Assembly (NCBI GenBank): GCA_025765615.1
Contig: JAIVFJ010000115.1
Location: forward strand, 1-64,000
Source: Zopfochytrium polystomum
Lineage: Eukaryota > Chytridiomycota > Chytridiomycetes > Chytridiales > Chytridiaceae
Direction of reading: 5' to 3'
Length of the DNA: 64,000 nucleotides
Shown here: positions 1 through 9,129 of the stretch, in pieces
How the letters are laid out: each line of letters begins with the position of its first letter
Position numbering within the stretch: position 1 is the stretch's first letter
Made by a program: the position numbers and the translations under genes
Notes under the pieces: generated by a model
The model's database searches: none
Told to the model about the DNA's origin: nothing
What the model saw: only the letters and a program-made list of their open reading frames with translations

Positions 1-37
1 GGCGTAGTGTACCCCCGTGGGTCGAATCTCAACACAC
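1..37 (-). repeat. End fragment of a TGTTGAGA-family LTR
   Basis: The first 37 bases match the terminus of the LTRs that end at 768 and 4337 (the sequence ending GGGTCGAATCTCAACA). The DNA then jumps directly into the middle of another LTR copy of the same family. I read this as the edge of an element that inserted into its own LTR. The rest lies outside the window, so the insertion and its target duplication cannot be confirmed here. Confidence 0.7.
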
Positions 38-768
38 CTAGGGCTAAGTACCAGCCAGGGCTGAGTACCACCTTGGGCTGAGCACTTTGTCTGGGCTGAT
101 GTACCACCAGGAACCAATTTACAGCTTGTTTGAGAAACAGTTGCTTGTAAATTGGTTTGGTTGTTTCCAAATCAGGAAGCTTGTTTGGGAAACAAGCCGC
201 TTTTTTCCTTGTTTTTAGAAATCCAATGATTGGTGCAATCTCTGGTGAGCTCAGTTTTTATCTCATTTTTAGAAATGCAGTGATTGGTGCAATCCCTGAT
301 TCCTAAATGCCTGTTGCATTGCTCAGATTGCACAGCACAGCAGGAAAGCTGGAATTCCAGATCAGGAAGCGGAATTCCGGTGCAGAGAGAGGAATTCCAG
401 ATCAGGAAGCGGAATTCCGATGCAAAAGGGCGGAATTCCGGTGCAGAGAGCGGAATTCCGGAGCCTGGGGCAGTGGTACACTGCTTCTGCATGCTTGCTG
501 TGCTGTGTTACATGTGCAGAGTGCGTAGTTTGCGCGTTTTTGTGCATGTTCTAATTGCATTGTTCCTACCGGTAGGATGAACAAAGCTAGAACAACAGCC
601 GCCTTTGCCTATCTCTTTTTATTGAGAACAGATTAGCCCTTCCGAGCGCCCCATTCAAGTATTGAATCTACTGAGCCCTTCAAACACCCCATCCAATGTG
701 ATTGGATGGAGTTCTCAAAGGGATCATCAGTAACGGGCGTAGTGTACCCCGTGGGTCGAATCTCAACA
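38..768 (-). repeat. Partial TGTTGAGA-family LTR (copy 1)
   Basis: This segment is nearly identical to 3604-4337 and, inverted, to 15003-15660. It carries the AT-rich hairpin-like block, the GGAATTCC minisatellite (about 340-460) and the terminal TCTCAACA. Its other end is cut at 38 by the self-nested junction. It abuts ORF 769-1379, whose upstream part it has removed or displaced. ORFs that start inside it are not real. Confidence 0.85.
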
Positions 769-1379
769 ATTTCCTGCTCCGTGCCTCATGTGAGTATCTG
801 CAGCTCAATAGACGGCAGCCTGATGCAGCATACGCGAGGCATGTAGCAGGTGATATGGCTGAGACGCAGAAGCTATGTACTGCGCTGCGGAGGATTAGCA
901 GGAGCGGCTACTATCAGATAGATGAGCCTGACGCTGAATGCCTGTATGTGGCACTGTGTTCAGTAGATGATGCTGGTGTCCGATCGAGTACATGCACCGA
1001 GAAACATGCATCAGAACTAGCGCATGCATTTGGCACTATCACTCAGCACAGATCCATGTCGTGGATAGTCATTGCTCACATCGACGCAGTGCGGCAGGTG
1101 CCCATGGCCGAGTACATCAGATGCCACTCAAGATGCATACCGGGAGTTGCTTCAGGTGGTATCACGAGCTATGTGTCTGTAGTTGGATTCCACGATTGCA
1201 TGCCCCTACGTGCACTAGATGCTACAATCTCGCGTGGATATGTGAGCTGGTATGATGCACGTATCAGGTGCTCTCGTGCTGGTGCTGATCACTGTAGGGA
1301 CTGCAATCTGCTGTTGCTGGGGCGGGACTTCTCGCTGTTCGCATCACAGCATGAACGAACTGATCGCCAAGCTGAGTAA
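769..1379 (+). CDS. Unidentified ORF of the RPB2-like block, 5'-truncated by LTR
   Basis: The frame is open from the LTR edge at 769 to a stop at 1379, giving about 200 residues with no credible start, so the 5' end was lost or separated by LTR copy 1. The product is Cys-rich near its end (HCRDCN) and otherwise has no family signature I recognise. It overlaps the next ORF by about 130 bases in another frame. That arrangement fits either a compact viral or plasmid genome or a single gene broken by frameshifts. No introns are evident. Confidence 0.45.
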
Positions 1380-2229
1380 ATGTGCTACGGTTGTTGATTT
1401 TGAAAACAGCACACTCGATGACCTGAGTATGGAGAATCTACTGATCGATACTCGCGTTCTGCACAATGTGCTAGAGCGAAGGACACCGATCGTGGATCAG
1501 AGGATGTATGAAGCATGGAAATCGATCCCCAAGTTGCATCACGGGCTGAGTCCAGGTGACATATTCGTCACTATGGTCTCATCTGTAGCATATAGCTTCA
1601 ATCCAGACACATTCGCCTGGCCTGCAGCTACTGATGATAACTACGCTGGACTGTGGAAGATCGTGAAAACAGTGATACTCAGCATTCAACCATCCGATGA
1701 GTATTTCAAGTACGCGCTAGCAGGGAGAGACAAGGACGGATACTTGATGTCACGGGGCATAGTGATCCGTGCTCCTGTTGTCAATGCTCCCACTCTGTTC
1801 CAGTATTTCCCCACAATGGCATCATACATAGAGACCGTGCCTCTGCTATACTCTCCTGTCGTCAATGAAGAGTATATGGCCAGTGCTATGGACAATGCTA
1901 GGCTGGGTGCTAGATTCAGGAGCTCAATGCAGAATTTCGAGCGCCACTCCATGATACCACCAGCTACTGCCCGTGAGGATATGGAGCACAGTGTAGATGA
2001 TCTGCAGTATGAGTCAGATAGTGAGGAACTAGAGAGGGATATTGCTATGTTGCCTACGTTTGAAGATACAGATGACAGCGAGACACTGAGTGACAGATAC
2101 GAGCAGGATGATACTGCTGGAATTACACGTGCTCCGCATATGACTGTTGCCACTCTAGTCAATGGTCCAGTGTTACTGCCGACATACTTCACCAGACTGA
2201 CATATGCCAGTGGTCGAGCGGAGTATTAA
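1252..2229 (+). CDS. Unidentified 325-aa ORF of the RPB2-like block
   Basis: This is an intact ATG-to-stop ORF of 325 aa. The first 25 residues are hydrophobic and Cys-rich and could act as a membrane anchor. If translation instead starts at the internal ATG near 1351, that segment is lost and the overlap with the upstream ORF shrinks to about 30 bases. The C-terminal third (from about residue 240) is strongly acidic (Glu/Asp/Ser-rich) and probably disordered. The family is not recognised. It overlaps the next ORF by 26 bases. It lies on the opposite strand to the RNA polymerase gene, in the same intron-less block. Confidence 0.5.
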   Translation: MMHVSGALVLVLITVGTAICCCWGGTSRCSHHSMNELIAKLSKCATVVDFENSTLDDLSMENLLIDTRVLHNVLERRTPIVDQRMYEAWKSIPKLHHGLSPGDIFVTMVSSVAYSFNPDTFAWPAATDDNYAGLWKIVKTVILSIQPSDEYFKYALAGRDKDGYLMSRGIVIRAPVVNAPTLFQYFPTMASYIETVPLLYSPVVNEEYMASAMDNARLGARFRSSMQNFERHSMIPPATAREDMEHSVDDLQYESDSEELERDIAMLPTFEDTDDSETLSDRYEQDDTAGITRAPHMTVATLVNGPVLLPTYFTRLTYASGRAEY

Positions 2230-3113
2230 AACTTACAGCCTGTACTTGCACGGTATGTCACACTTTGATGTCCCTGAGCTGCATGTACTGAGTACGATCA
2301 CTGAGAACATATCATCAGTACAAGCGGAGGACGATGTACAGAATATCTCCATACGTACTGCGGATGACACTGTGGATATTGGCACGAGAGTGCGTGTGCT
2401 TGAGGGCATGTATACCTCCATGATGACCAGATACCACGAGCTACAGCGCAAGACGGAGCTGATTGGCAGCCTGTCACTGAGTAATGAGCTACTGACCCAC
2501 AGATGCCAGATGCTAGATCGCAAGTGTTCGGAGCTAGAAGCCAGACTCAAGTACGTGGAATCTCACTCGAAACTCAGATTCGGCACACCACAGCCTCTGC
2601 TCCCGCCTGCACCCGACGCAGCACCTAGTGCCATTCCAGGCGTCCAGAAACTGCGCTATGCTGAGTCACTGGAGATTGATACTGATGATACTGAGACAGA
2701 CACTAGCAACAATCCACAGTTTGTGCTGTATGAGCCAAGATCAGCAGAGACTGCATCGCAGATTTCAACCACCAGGTCATCAGTTCGCAGCAGAATGAGC
2801 ACAGCGCAGACTGAGAGAGGCATATCGTTGGTAGACGAGAGCAGGTACGACACATTCGCAGCATTCATCTCGGGCATACTATGCGCTATTGAGAATCAAG
2901 TGTCACAGTCAGGTGCTGAAGAGTGTATATTCGTGTCAGACAGGGTGAGCTTAGTGAAGAGACTCAGAGTGGCATGTTCTGCTGTATGCCTAGAGAGCCA
3001 GTCATTCTGTCAGCTGAGGATACCGGACAGGAACACAGAGGAGATCATAGCACTGTCCCGCATCATGAACAGGAGCAATAAGCTGGAGATAGCACGTGTA
3101 GATGCTGACACTA
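2204..3113 (+). pseudogene. Unidentified coiled-coil ORF split by a solo LTR
   Basis: The ORF starts at ATG 2204 and is native up to 3113, where a solo LTR is inserted. Beyond the LTR the same frame resumes at 4343 and reaches a TAA at 4381-4383, about 14 codons on. The product has a heptad-like segment around residues 65-125 (coiled coil likely), then a Pro-rich linker and an Asp/Thr-rich segment, then a more globular C-terminal part. I do not recognise the family. The reading that runs into the LTR as far as 3532 is an artefact. The frame after the TAA stays open to 4767, so the original protein may have been longer. Confidence 0.5.
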
Positions 3114-4342
3114 TGATGAAATCCCACCCAGGACTGGAGGGACTTGGTGTGTGTGGGGATGAAGAGAGAGAGAGAGAGAGAGAGAGCAGTGATGATGGAA
3201 AAGGGAGAGGAGTGAGAGGATGTAGAGAGGAGAGAGGAGTGAGTGGGCAGAGATGGAAGAGAGAGCAAATGGAGGAAGAGAGATTGGCTTGTTTTGCACT
3301 GGATTCTGTCAAAGCAGCCAGGAGGGGGTTGGATTCCTTGTTTGATCTCTGTGAGAGGTTGCTGCTTTTATACTCCTGCAGGTTGGAGCCATCAGAAAAC
3401 AGAGGGAGCAGTGGGCTGCACAGAGCAGGCCACAGAAATGAGATAAAACAGGCTGAGCACCAACCCCCAGCCTGGGCTAAGTACCCATTCAGGGCTGAGT
3501 ACCACCCAGGGCTGGGCATCACTCAGGGCTGAGTACCAGCCAGGGCTAAGTACCAGCCTGGGCTGAGCACCACCCAGGGCTGAGTACCAGCCTGGGCTGT
3601 GCACCACCTAGGGCTAAGTACCAGCCAGGGCTGAGTACCACCTTGGGCTGAGCACTTTGTCTGGGCTGATGTACCACCAGGAACCAATTTACAGCTTGTT
3701 TGAGAAACAGTTGCTTGTAAATTGGTTTGGTTGTTTCCAAATCAGGAAGCTTGTTTGGGAAACAAGCCGCTTTTTTCCTTGTTTTTAGAAATCCAATGAT
3801 TGGTGCAATCTCTGGTGAGCTCAGTTTTTATCTCACTTTTAGAAATGCAGTGATTGGTGCAATCCCTGATTCCTAAATGCCTGTTGCATTGCTCAGATTG
3901 CACAGCACAGCAGGAAAGCTGGAATTCCAGATCAGGAAGCGGAATTCCGGTGCAGAGAGAGGAATTCCAGATCAGGAAGCGGAATTCCGATGCAGAGTGC
4001 GGAATTCCGATGCAGAGAGCGGAATTCCGGAGCATTGGGCAGTGGTACACTGCTTCTGCATGCTTGCTGTGCTGTGTTACATGTGCAGAGTGCGTAGTTT
4101 GAGCGTTTTTGTGCATGTTCTAATTGCATTGTTCCTACCGGTAGGATGAACAAAGCTAGAACAACAGCCGCCTTTGCCTATCTCTTTTTATTGAGAACAG
4201 ATTAGCCCTTCCGAGCGCCCCATTCAAGTATTGAATCTACTGAGCCCTTCAAACACCCCATCCAATGTGATTGGATGGAGTTCTCAAAGGGATCATCAGT
4301 AACGGGCGTAGTGTACCCCGTGGGTCGAATCTCAACACACTA
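3109..4342 (-). mobile_element. Solo LTR with CACTA target-site duplication
   Basis: An LTR of 1224 bp (3114-4337) reads TGTTGAGA...TTTCATCA on the minus strand. It is flanked by perfect 5-bp duplications, CACTA at 3109-3113 and 4338-4342. With no internal region this is a solo LTR left by LTR-LTR recombination. It contains two minisatellites: a 17-bp GGGCTGAGTACCAGCCT-type array at about 3470-3680 and a GGAATTCC-based array at about 3920-4030. A GAGA/CTCT run lies at 3166-3186. A TATA-like motif (TATAAAA on the minus strand) lies near 3367-3373. It splits ORF 2204. Confidence 0.92.
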
Positions 4343-4767
4343 TCATGTCATTGCGTAATTCTGACTCGCTACGCTCAGTGTAAGCCATTGCATGTGACCT
4401 GATCCGCAGACTGAAGACAGTGTACGAGGTATTCTCACAGCCATACGCAGATATCATACGCTACCTCAACACACGCATTGTGAGGGCCAACAAGAGCGGC
4501 ACTCCGGGCGATACCCTGCCTGTTGTCAATGATCTGGGCATGACCTGCAGCTTTCACTTGCCAATAGACTGCATAAAGAAGCGGAAGCCAACTGGAGCAG
4601 AAGCAATGGGCGAGAGCATCCCGACAGCATCACTCAGAGGATACATCGTAAGTGTACATGCTGGGGGTGATAAAGCAGCGATACTTGCGAAATACTCCAA
4701 GCCAGTGTCTGCAGGTGGAACAAGCACAGCACTACAGTGGCTACGCACTAAAGCAGGGATCGTGTGA
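4343..4767 (+). pseudogene. Downstream remainder of the LTR-split ORF
   Basis: After the LTR, the frame of ORF 2204 continues for about 14 codons to TAA (4381-4383) and is then open again to the stop at 4765-4767, about 127 residues, with no ATG near its beginning. It is therefore either the C-terminal part of the same ancestral protein behind a nonsense mutation, or a separate gene lacking its start. The product has a compact mixed alpha/beta look and no recognised motif. It ends 22 bases from the 3' end of the convergent RPB2-like gene. Confidence 0.4.
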
Positions 4768-4789
4768 TTCTGCTGGTTGTTGTTTTAAA

Positions 4790-7528
4790 CTACGAATAGG
4801 TGAATGAGCGTACCACACTCTCCATGCGTTGCACTGACTGAGCCTGAGCATAGGTACCATGTACTGAATCTGTAGTATCATCAGCTGAATGCATGTTCGC
4901 AGCCCGCCATGTGTGGAATGAGTGTAGCATCATCGCTATGTCCAGCTTGAGCAGGGATTGTCGCATCACTACATTGGTTGTGGCTGCTGGATTGTCAGCA
5001 TCGGGCTGTGGCAGGGGACAGTCACATAGCAACGATAAGCGCCTGCACTTGGTGCATATACTCACAACACAGGCATCGTAACTGTCCACCAGCTCAGAGA
5101 GACAGTGCATGTACCCTTTCATACACATGGTCAATGCTTCCATCTCACCAAGCCTCACCGGGTATCCCTTCAACCTGCCCTTGCCTATTGAGACTGAGCG
5201 AGGCACACTGGACATATAGTGCTGCTTGTCACTTGCCAAGTGTCCCAGCAACCAGAAGTCACATATACCATAGTCAGCAATCACTCTCCTGCGTATGCCA
5301 TCTGCTGTTACTGAGTACACGAACTCAGCTGAGCCTGGGTACTTGAGGTAGCATCTCCTCGGCTGTGGCTTCCTGCTGTAACTGTCATCCAGTGTCACAC
5401 ATACGCTCGACGTGATGGTAGTGGGATCGAAGTCATGCACTCCGACTGCGGCCATTCCCGCCCATGCTTCCAGCACCTGCCCGATCGTGTTGCGGTTAGT
5501 GACGGATGATTGTGCCATCACTACATGCGGACTGAATTCAGCTCCAGTGTCAATGTCTACGCATGTCACCAGGCGATCACTGGGTACTACCTCAGACACC
5601 ACGCATTTCTGCCCGTGCCTAGTTCCCAGCTTGTCACCCGGCTGGATGCAGCTACTCTTGGTTCGTGCCACAACATATGATGCCTTCTGCTTGGTAGTGC
5701 CAGTGGAGATCACCTCCCCATCATCGCTAGGCCGCCACCAATGATTCCGCTCTCCCAGTTTAGTGCCGATTGCCACATTCGATACACGCTCTGGCTTGGG
5801 ATGTACTACATACCCTGTTCTCTCAAACACACGCATATCATTCAGGCAGTCATTGATCTGCACTGCGTCCTCGTAGTTCATCCTAGTGTTGCAGAACACC
5901 ACCAACAGCGGATAGCCTGGCACAGATATCACACTGTCAGCGTCCATCTCCTGACATAGCATATCCATGATCTGTGTTCTCACCACCTGAGTGCATCTGT
6001 TGCTAGGTATGGTAGTGGAGATCAGGTCCAGCCTGGGAGTGCAGATTGCCTGCGGTGACATGGAGGATGCAAAGAGTGTGCGGGGTGGCTGATCCCACGT
6101 GACGTATGGCACAAGGCAGAAGTATGACTTGGCATACTCCAGGAACTCAGTCCGAGCAGGGGCACTCATGTTCAGTACCTCCATCATGCGTTGGGTGTTG
6201 AACATCATGGAGTCCACATACCGCAGCTTGTGGAGATCACCCGGTGCGTACCTGCTCACGATTACTGGCCTCATGACACAGCCGGTGGCAGTTGAGAGCA
6301 CCAATACACGCTGACGATCGAAGATATGGATGCTTGGTGTCGAGTGCCCACGGAACTTGCCCCAACGCACAATGCAACGCAGTACACCGTAGCCATTGCT
6401 CTGCATCATGCATCCGTTGTAGTATACAGTCCATGCTACGTCACTGGAGATTGCGAGTTGAGTGGCTGATAGCTTGCGCAGTTCGCCAGCAGTCAGCGGA
6501 GCGCACCGCCCGAGTGCAGATACTAGCTCACGGCATCTGTCCAAGCAAGTGGCATTCTCCACTCTGATTCGAGTGCCGTTGCAGAACGAGCATATCCTGC
6601 CTGCCTCGAGATTGGCCGGTGTATATGTACAGCAGACGAAGCCAGCGAGATCCTCCCGCGGTGTACGTAGTGCCGCATTGAAGCGATCATCAAATATCGC
6701 CTGTCTCTCTTTCTCTGTCTGCAGTCTATCATTGGGCTCTTCATACGGCCTCACATCGACTAGCGTATTGTCGTGCAGTACACCATAAACACCCGATCTG
6801 CGGCTTGAGTCAGTGATACCATTGTACATCACTAGCCATCCAGTATCTCTGCTAGCAGCTCCCATCTCGTATACAGCAGTCGAATAAAAAACGTACATCG
6901 GGCCAATGAACCGATCACCTGACTGATAGCATTCAGCAACTGTACGTATACTCTTGCTCTTGCTGTCTCTGATCATTGTGTAGCTATCATCAACCCACCG
7001 TTCTCTTCTCTGTGCTAGATGCTGGATCATGGCCTCCATCTTCTGTGCTGGTGATACTCTCATGTTGCATATGTTCAAGCTGACCATTGTCACGCAGGTA
7101 CCATCAACGAGAATGGGGAACACATGACATGGCACGAACAAGCGCGGGATGTACAGTGTCTTCGGCTCAGGTGAGTACCATGACTCAGGCGGGATGCTAG
7201 GTGCATGATACGGTGGCTGTAGTGACAGTGAGTCAATGTAGTCCAGCACAGCAAGTCGCGTCACGAGCATGGCATTCAGTGTAGGTGATGTGCCTGATTC
7301 AAGTCTCCAGTCCATAGCATGTAGCTCATTGCGATATCCCACATTGTCGCCTGTATCGTCAGTGCCGAGATCAAGCTCAGGTAGTTCCGCCTCTGCGACC
7401 TCTATGTCTTCCATACTCAGTTTCAAGGCATTGCGAACAGCAGTATGCTGAGTACAAGCAGAAGTACGTGTGTCAAGTGAATGCACCGGCACCTGTAGGC
7501 GGCAACCTGCATCTAGTGAGGATCCCAT
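4790..7528 (-). CDS. RPB2-like second-largest RNA polymerase subunit
   Basis: This uninterrupted 912-aa ORF aligns by eye with RPB2 landmarks in order. It has a lobe-like IPRLFVPCHVFPILVDGT at about residues 130-150. A segment like RPB2's 'TDAGRVCRPLFIV' lies near 410-430 (TATGCVMRPVIV). The 'NQSPRNTYQSAM' equivalent is WDQPPRTLFASSM at about 480. MNYEDAVQIN at about 548 corresponds to 'YNQEDSMIMN'. The hybrid-binding GDKLGTRHGQK at about 630 corresponds to 'GDKFASRHGQKG'. The clamp region holds a LGEMEALTM-type motif, followed by a CTKC...CDC zinc cluster near 825-840. Host RPB2 is about 1,150-1,220 aa; this is shorter and very divergent and has no introns. Length and divergence resemble polymerase subunits of large DNA viruses or cytoplasmic linear plasmids. 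The N-terminus may lie in the upstream frame (7473-7775). Confidence 0.88.
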   Translation of the reverse strand: MGSSLDAGCRLQVPVHSLDTRTSACTQHTAVRNALKLSMEDIEVAEAELPELDLGTDDTGDNVGYRNELHAMDWRLESGTSPTLNAMLVTRLAVLDYIDSLSLQPPYHAPSIPPESWYSPEPKTLYIPRLFVPCHVFPILVDGTCVTMVSLNICNMRVSPAQKMEAMIQHLAQRRERWVDDSYTMIRDSKSKSIRTVAECYQSGDRFIGPMYVFYSTAVYEMGAASRDTGWLVMYNGITDSSRRSGVYGVLHDNTLVDVRPYEEPNDRLQTEKERQAIFDDRFNAALRTPREDLAGFVCCTYTPANLEAGRICSFCNGTRIRVENATCLDRCRELVSALGRCAPLTAGELRKLSATQLAISSDVAWTVYYNGCMMQSNGYGVLRCIVRWGKFRGHSTPSIHIFDRQRVLVLSTATGCVMRPVIVSRYAPGDLHKLRYVDSMMFNTQRMMEVLNMSAPARTEFLEYAKSYFCLVPYVTWDQPPRTLFASSMSPQAICTPRLDLISTTIPSNRCTQVVRTQIMDMLCQEMDADSVISVPGYPLLVVFCNTRMNYEDAVQINDCLNDMRVFERTGYVVHPKPERVSNVAIGTKLGERNHWWRPSDDGEVISTGTTKQKASYVVARTKSSCIQPGDKLGTRHGQKCVVSEVVPSDRLVTCVDIDTGAEFSPHVVMAQSSVTNRNTIGQVLEAWAGMAAVGVHDFDPTTITSSVCVTLDDSYSRKPQPRRCYLKYPGSAEFVYSVTADGIRRRVIADYGICDFWLLGHLASDKQHYMSSVPRSVSIGKGRLKGYPVRLGEMEALTMCMKGYMHCLSELVDSYDACVVSICTKCRRLSLLCDCPLPQPDADNPAATTNVVMRQSLLKLDIAMMLHSFHTWRAANMHSADDTTDSVHGTYAQAQSVQRMESVVRSFTYS

Positions 7529-7775
7529 CCACAGTGGATCGCAAACTGCGCATAATCATGCTCCTGCTGGGCGTATGCATGAAGGGATCGAAGGACGATT
7601 TCTTCACATTGACTATCGCTCCATCATCGTTCACATACTCCACGTACAGTTCCCCTGCTCTCTTCCTCTCCCGCACTAACTGTGAGACAGGCACCATGCC
7701 ATTCTCCAGGCGCAGGGAATAGTAGCAGTCTTTAAGTTGACACTCAACAAGCGTGACACGACACTTGATGGTCAA
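7473..7775 (-). pseudogene. Probable N-terminal piece of the RPB2-like gene in another frame
   Basis: This frame is open for about 100 codons, has no good ATG at its beginning, and overlaps the start of the 912-aa RPB2-like ORF by 56 bases. It contains GMVPVSQLVRERKRAGELYV, which resembles the protrusion segment of RPB2 ('TP..aRlR..tYs..lyVd') that normally lies just before the first motif of the downstream ORF. I infer that it is the N-terminal part of the same gene, separated by a frameshift near 7.47-7.53 kb. An independent overlapping ORF is the alternative. Confidence 0.35.
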
Positions 7776-8534
7776 GGTATGGGTGTGGATAGGTGGATAG
7801 GTGATGTGTGTAACGAGTTGGTGTTGAGAAAAACAGACTTGTCACGTTTGTGGAGCGAAATTGAGTGACTAGATGGGGCAAAATGCAGATGCAGCTTGCA
7901 ACTCAATATCCCACGAGGCCAAGGACAAATTTGGAGAATCACTGAGTTGCCCCACGTAGATCAGCAGTTGCTGAGTGCAGAGAAATTGGTTTTAAGTGAT
8001 TTGGTCGGGTTTTGGCTGAGTTGTGTTGGTGGGAAGCTCCAATACAGCAAATTCGACGAGTTGAGTGCTAATTGAACAGTAAAAACGCGGACAGCTGTTA
8101 TTCTGTAAGGAACCAGTCGAGGATCACGACGTTTGGTGGAGAGGTAGAGTAAAACTGGCTCTTTCCTGTGGTGGTAAACGATTCCTAAAGTGATTGAAAG
8201 AAGTGGGCAAACTAGAAGGTCGCGTTTCGGACGTTTTTCGGTCGTTTTGCGCGTTTTCCAATGTGGCTGATCTGTTGCACGTTGCACGACGCTTTTGCAG
8301 CGAAAAACAAACGTTGAAACGTCTTCTCCAAAGTTGGTAGTGGTGGAGGTGTGAGGGACAAAACTTGAAGGTGTTGGTTCTGCAGGTAGTGATGCTGGTG
8401 ATGTGTGGTGGTGAGTGGCACTGTTTGTTTACTCGTTCTGCACGCCCCCCTTGTTGTTGCTATGCGTTCTGCTCGTTCTCCTTATTTTCCACTGATCTCT
8501 ACTTCAAGTGATTGGGATGGGTCACAATTTTGTA
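7776..8534 (-). mobile_element. 5' leader of a copia element adjoining LTR 8535-8781
   Basis: No convincing gene here. Reading minus from 8534, the sequence begins directly after the LTR terminus with TACAAAATTGTGAC, the putative primer-binding segment. It continues as a Ser/Thr/Pro-biased leader with only short ORFs (about 8421-7961) that resemble no known protein. The junction with the RPB2-like block lies somewhere between 7776 and about 7930 and cannot be placed exactly. The element has no gag or pol here, so it is truncated. Confidence 0.45.
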
Positions 8535-8781
8535 TGAAAGAAATGACTGCTGCTGATTGTGGATGGTGGTGAACTACTCTGGTGGACTACTCTCTTGTGA
8601 TGGTGAAGCTGAGATGGGAGACTGTTGTACAATGTATGCTGTTTGGCTTTATACAAAATTGTGACAAAGACCAGGTGACAAAAAAATGCACCAAATCCTC
8701 ATCACAGTTGGTGCTCCCATGCACCACAGTGTGAGGTGTTGCTCCTGCACACTGCTTACTGCAAAAACCCAAAATCTAACA
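8535..8781 (-). repeat. Copia LTR, TGTTAGATTTT variant family
   Basis: This 247-bp LTR begins TGTTAGATTTTGGG at 8781 and ends ATTTCTTTCA at 8535 on the minus strand. It is related to, but clearly distinct from, the 229-bp LTRs at 20041 and 26411 (shared start, TATAAAG core, shared CTTTCA end). It contains GTCACAATTTTGTA (8652-8665), perfectly complementary to the first 14 nt after the LTR (8534-8521). It is probably the 5' LTR of a truncated element lying to its left. Confidence 0.75.
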
Positions 8782-8908
8782 TGTGTTTGTCTTTATACAA
8801 AACTGTTACAAGAACCATCACTTGCAAAATGCTGCAAGTCATCCTTGCAGAGCAGTATCGGGTCAAAGCTCCTGCTTACTGCTTACACCAAAAGACCCAA
8901 AACTAACA
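8782..8908 (-). repeat. Partial copia LTR (TGTTAGTTTT family), 3' LTR of inverted copy
   Basis: On the minus strand, TGTTAGTTTTGGGTC starts at 8908, directly after a purine tract (AGGGGGGAG on the minus strand, 8909-8917). It follows the 229-bp LTR family for about 127 bases and is then replaced at 8782/8781 by a different LTR. It is therefore the 3' LTR of the minus-strand element whose RNase H lies at 9130-9859, truncated by a second element inserting into or recombining with it. Confidence 0.75.
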
Positions 8909-9129
8909 CTCCCCCCTAAGCTGTGGGCAGGAGCAAAGGCCGGCAGGGAGGAAAAGAAAGGACAGACCACACTAACAAAAAATGGATGGGGGAACATATT
9001 GAACTTCAGAGGTAAAAGAAAATGAGTCAAAGTAATGAAAAAGAACAAAGAAGAAAGCAACTTAACAGATAAGAAAAAATGAATCAGAGGAAAGAGAAGA
9101 AACAAAGGTCAATGTGACTCAAATGGTAT

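Noticed and set aside
172..584. ORFs on both strands within the LTR copies (also 3742-4153 and 15187-15578)
   Set aside because: They consist of the GGAATTCC minisatellite read in several frames and recur in every LTR copy with frame-changing unit differences.
3010..3522. Ser/Leu-rich minus-strand ORFs over the GAGA tract
   Set aside because: Low-complexity translation of CTCT repeats inside the solo LTR; no start or domain support.
3460..3680. Possible CRISPR-like array of 17-bp units
   Set aside because: The units are contiguous degenerate tandem repeats without spacers, inside a eukaryotic LTR.
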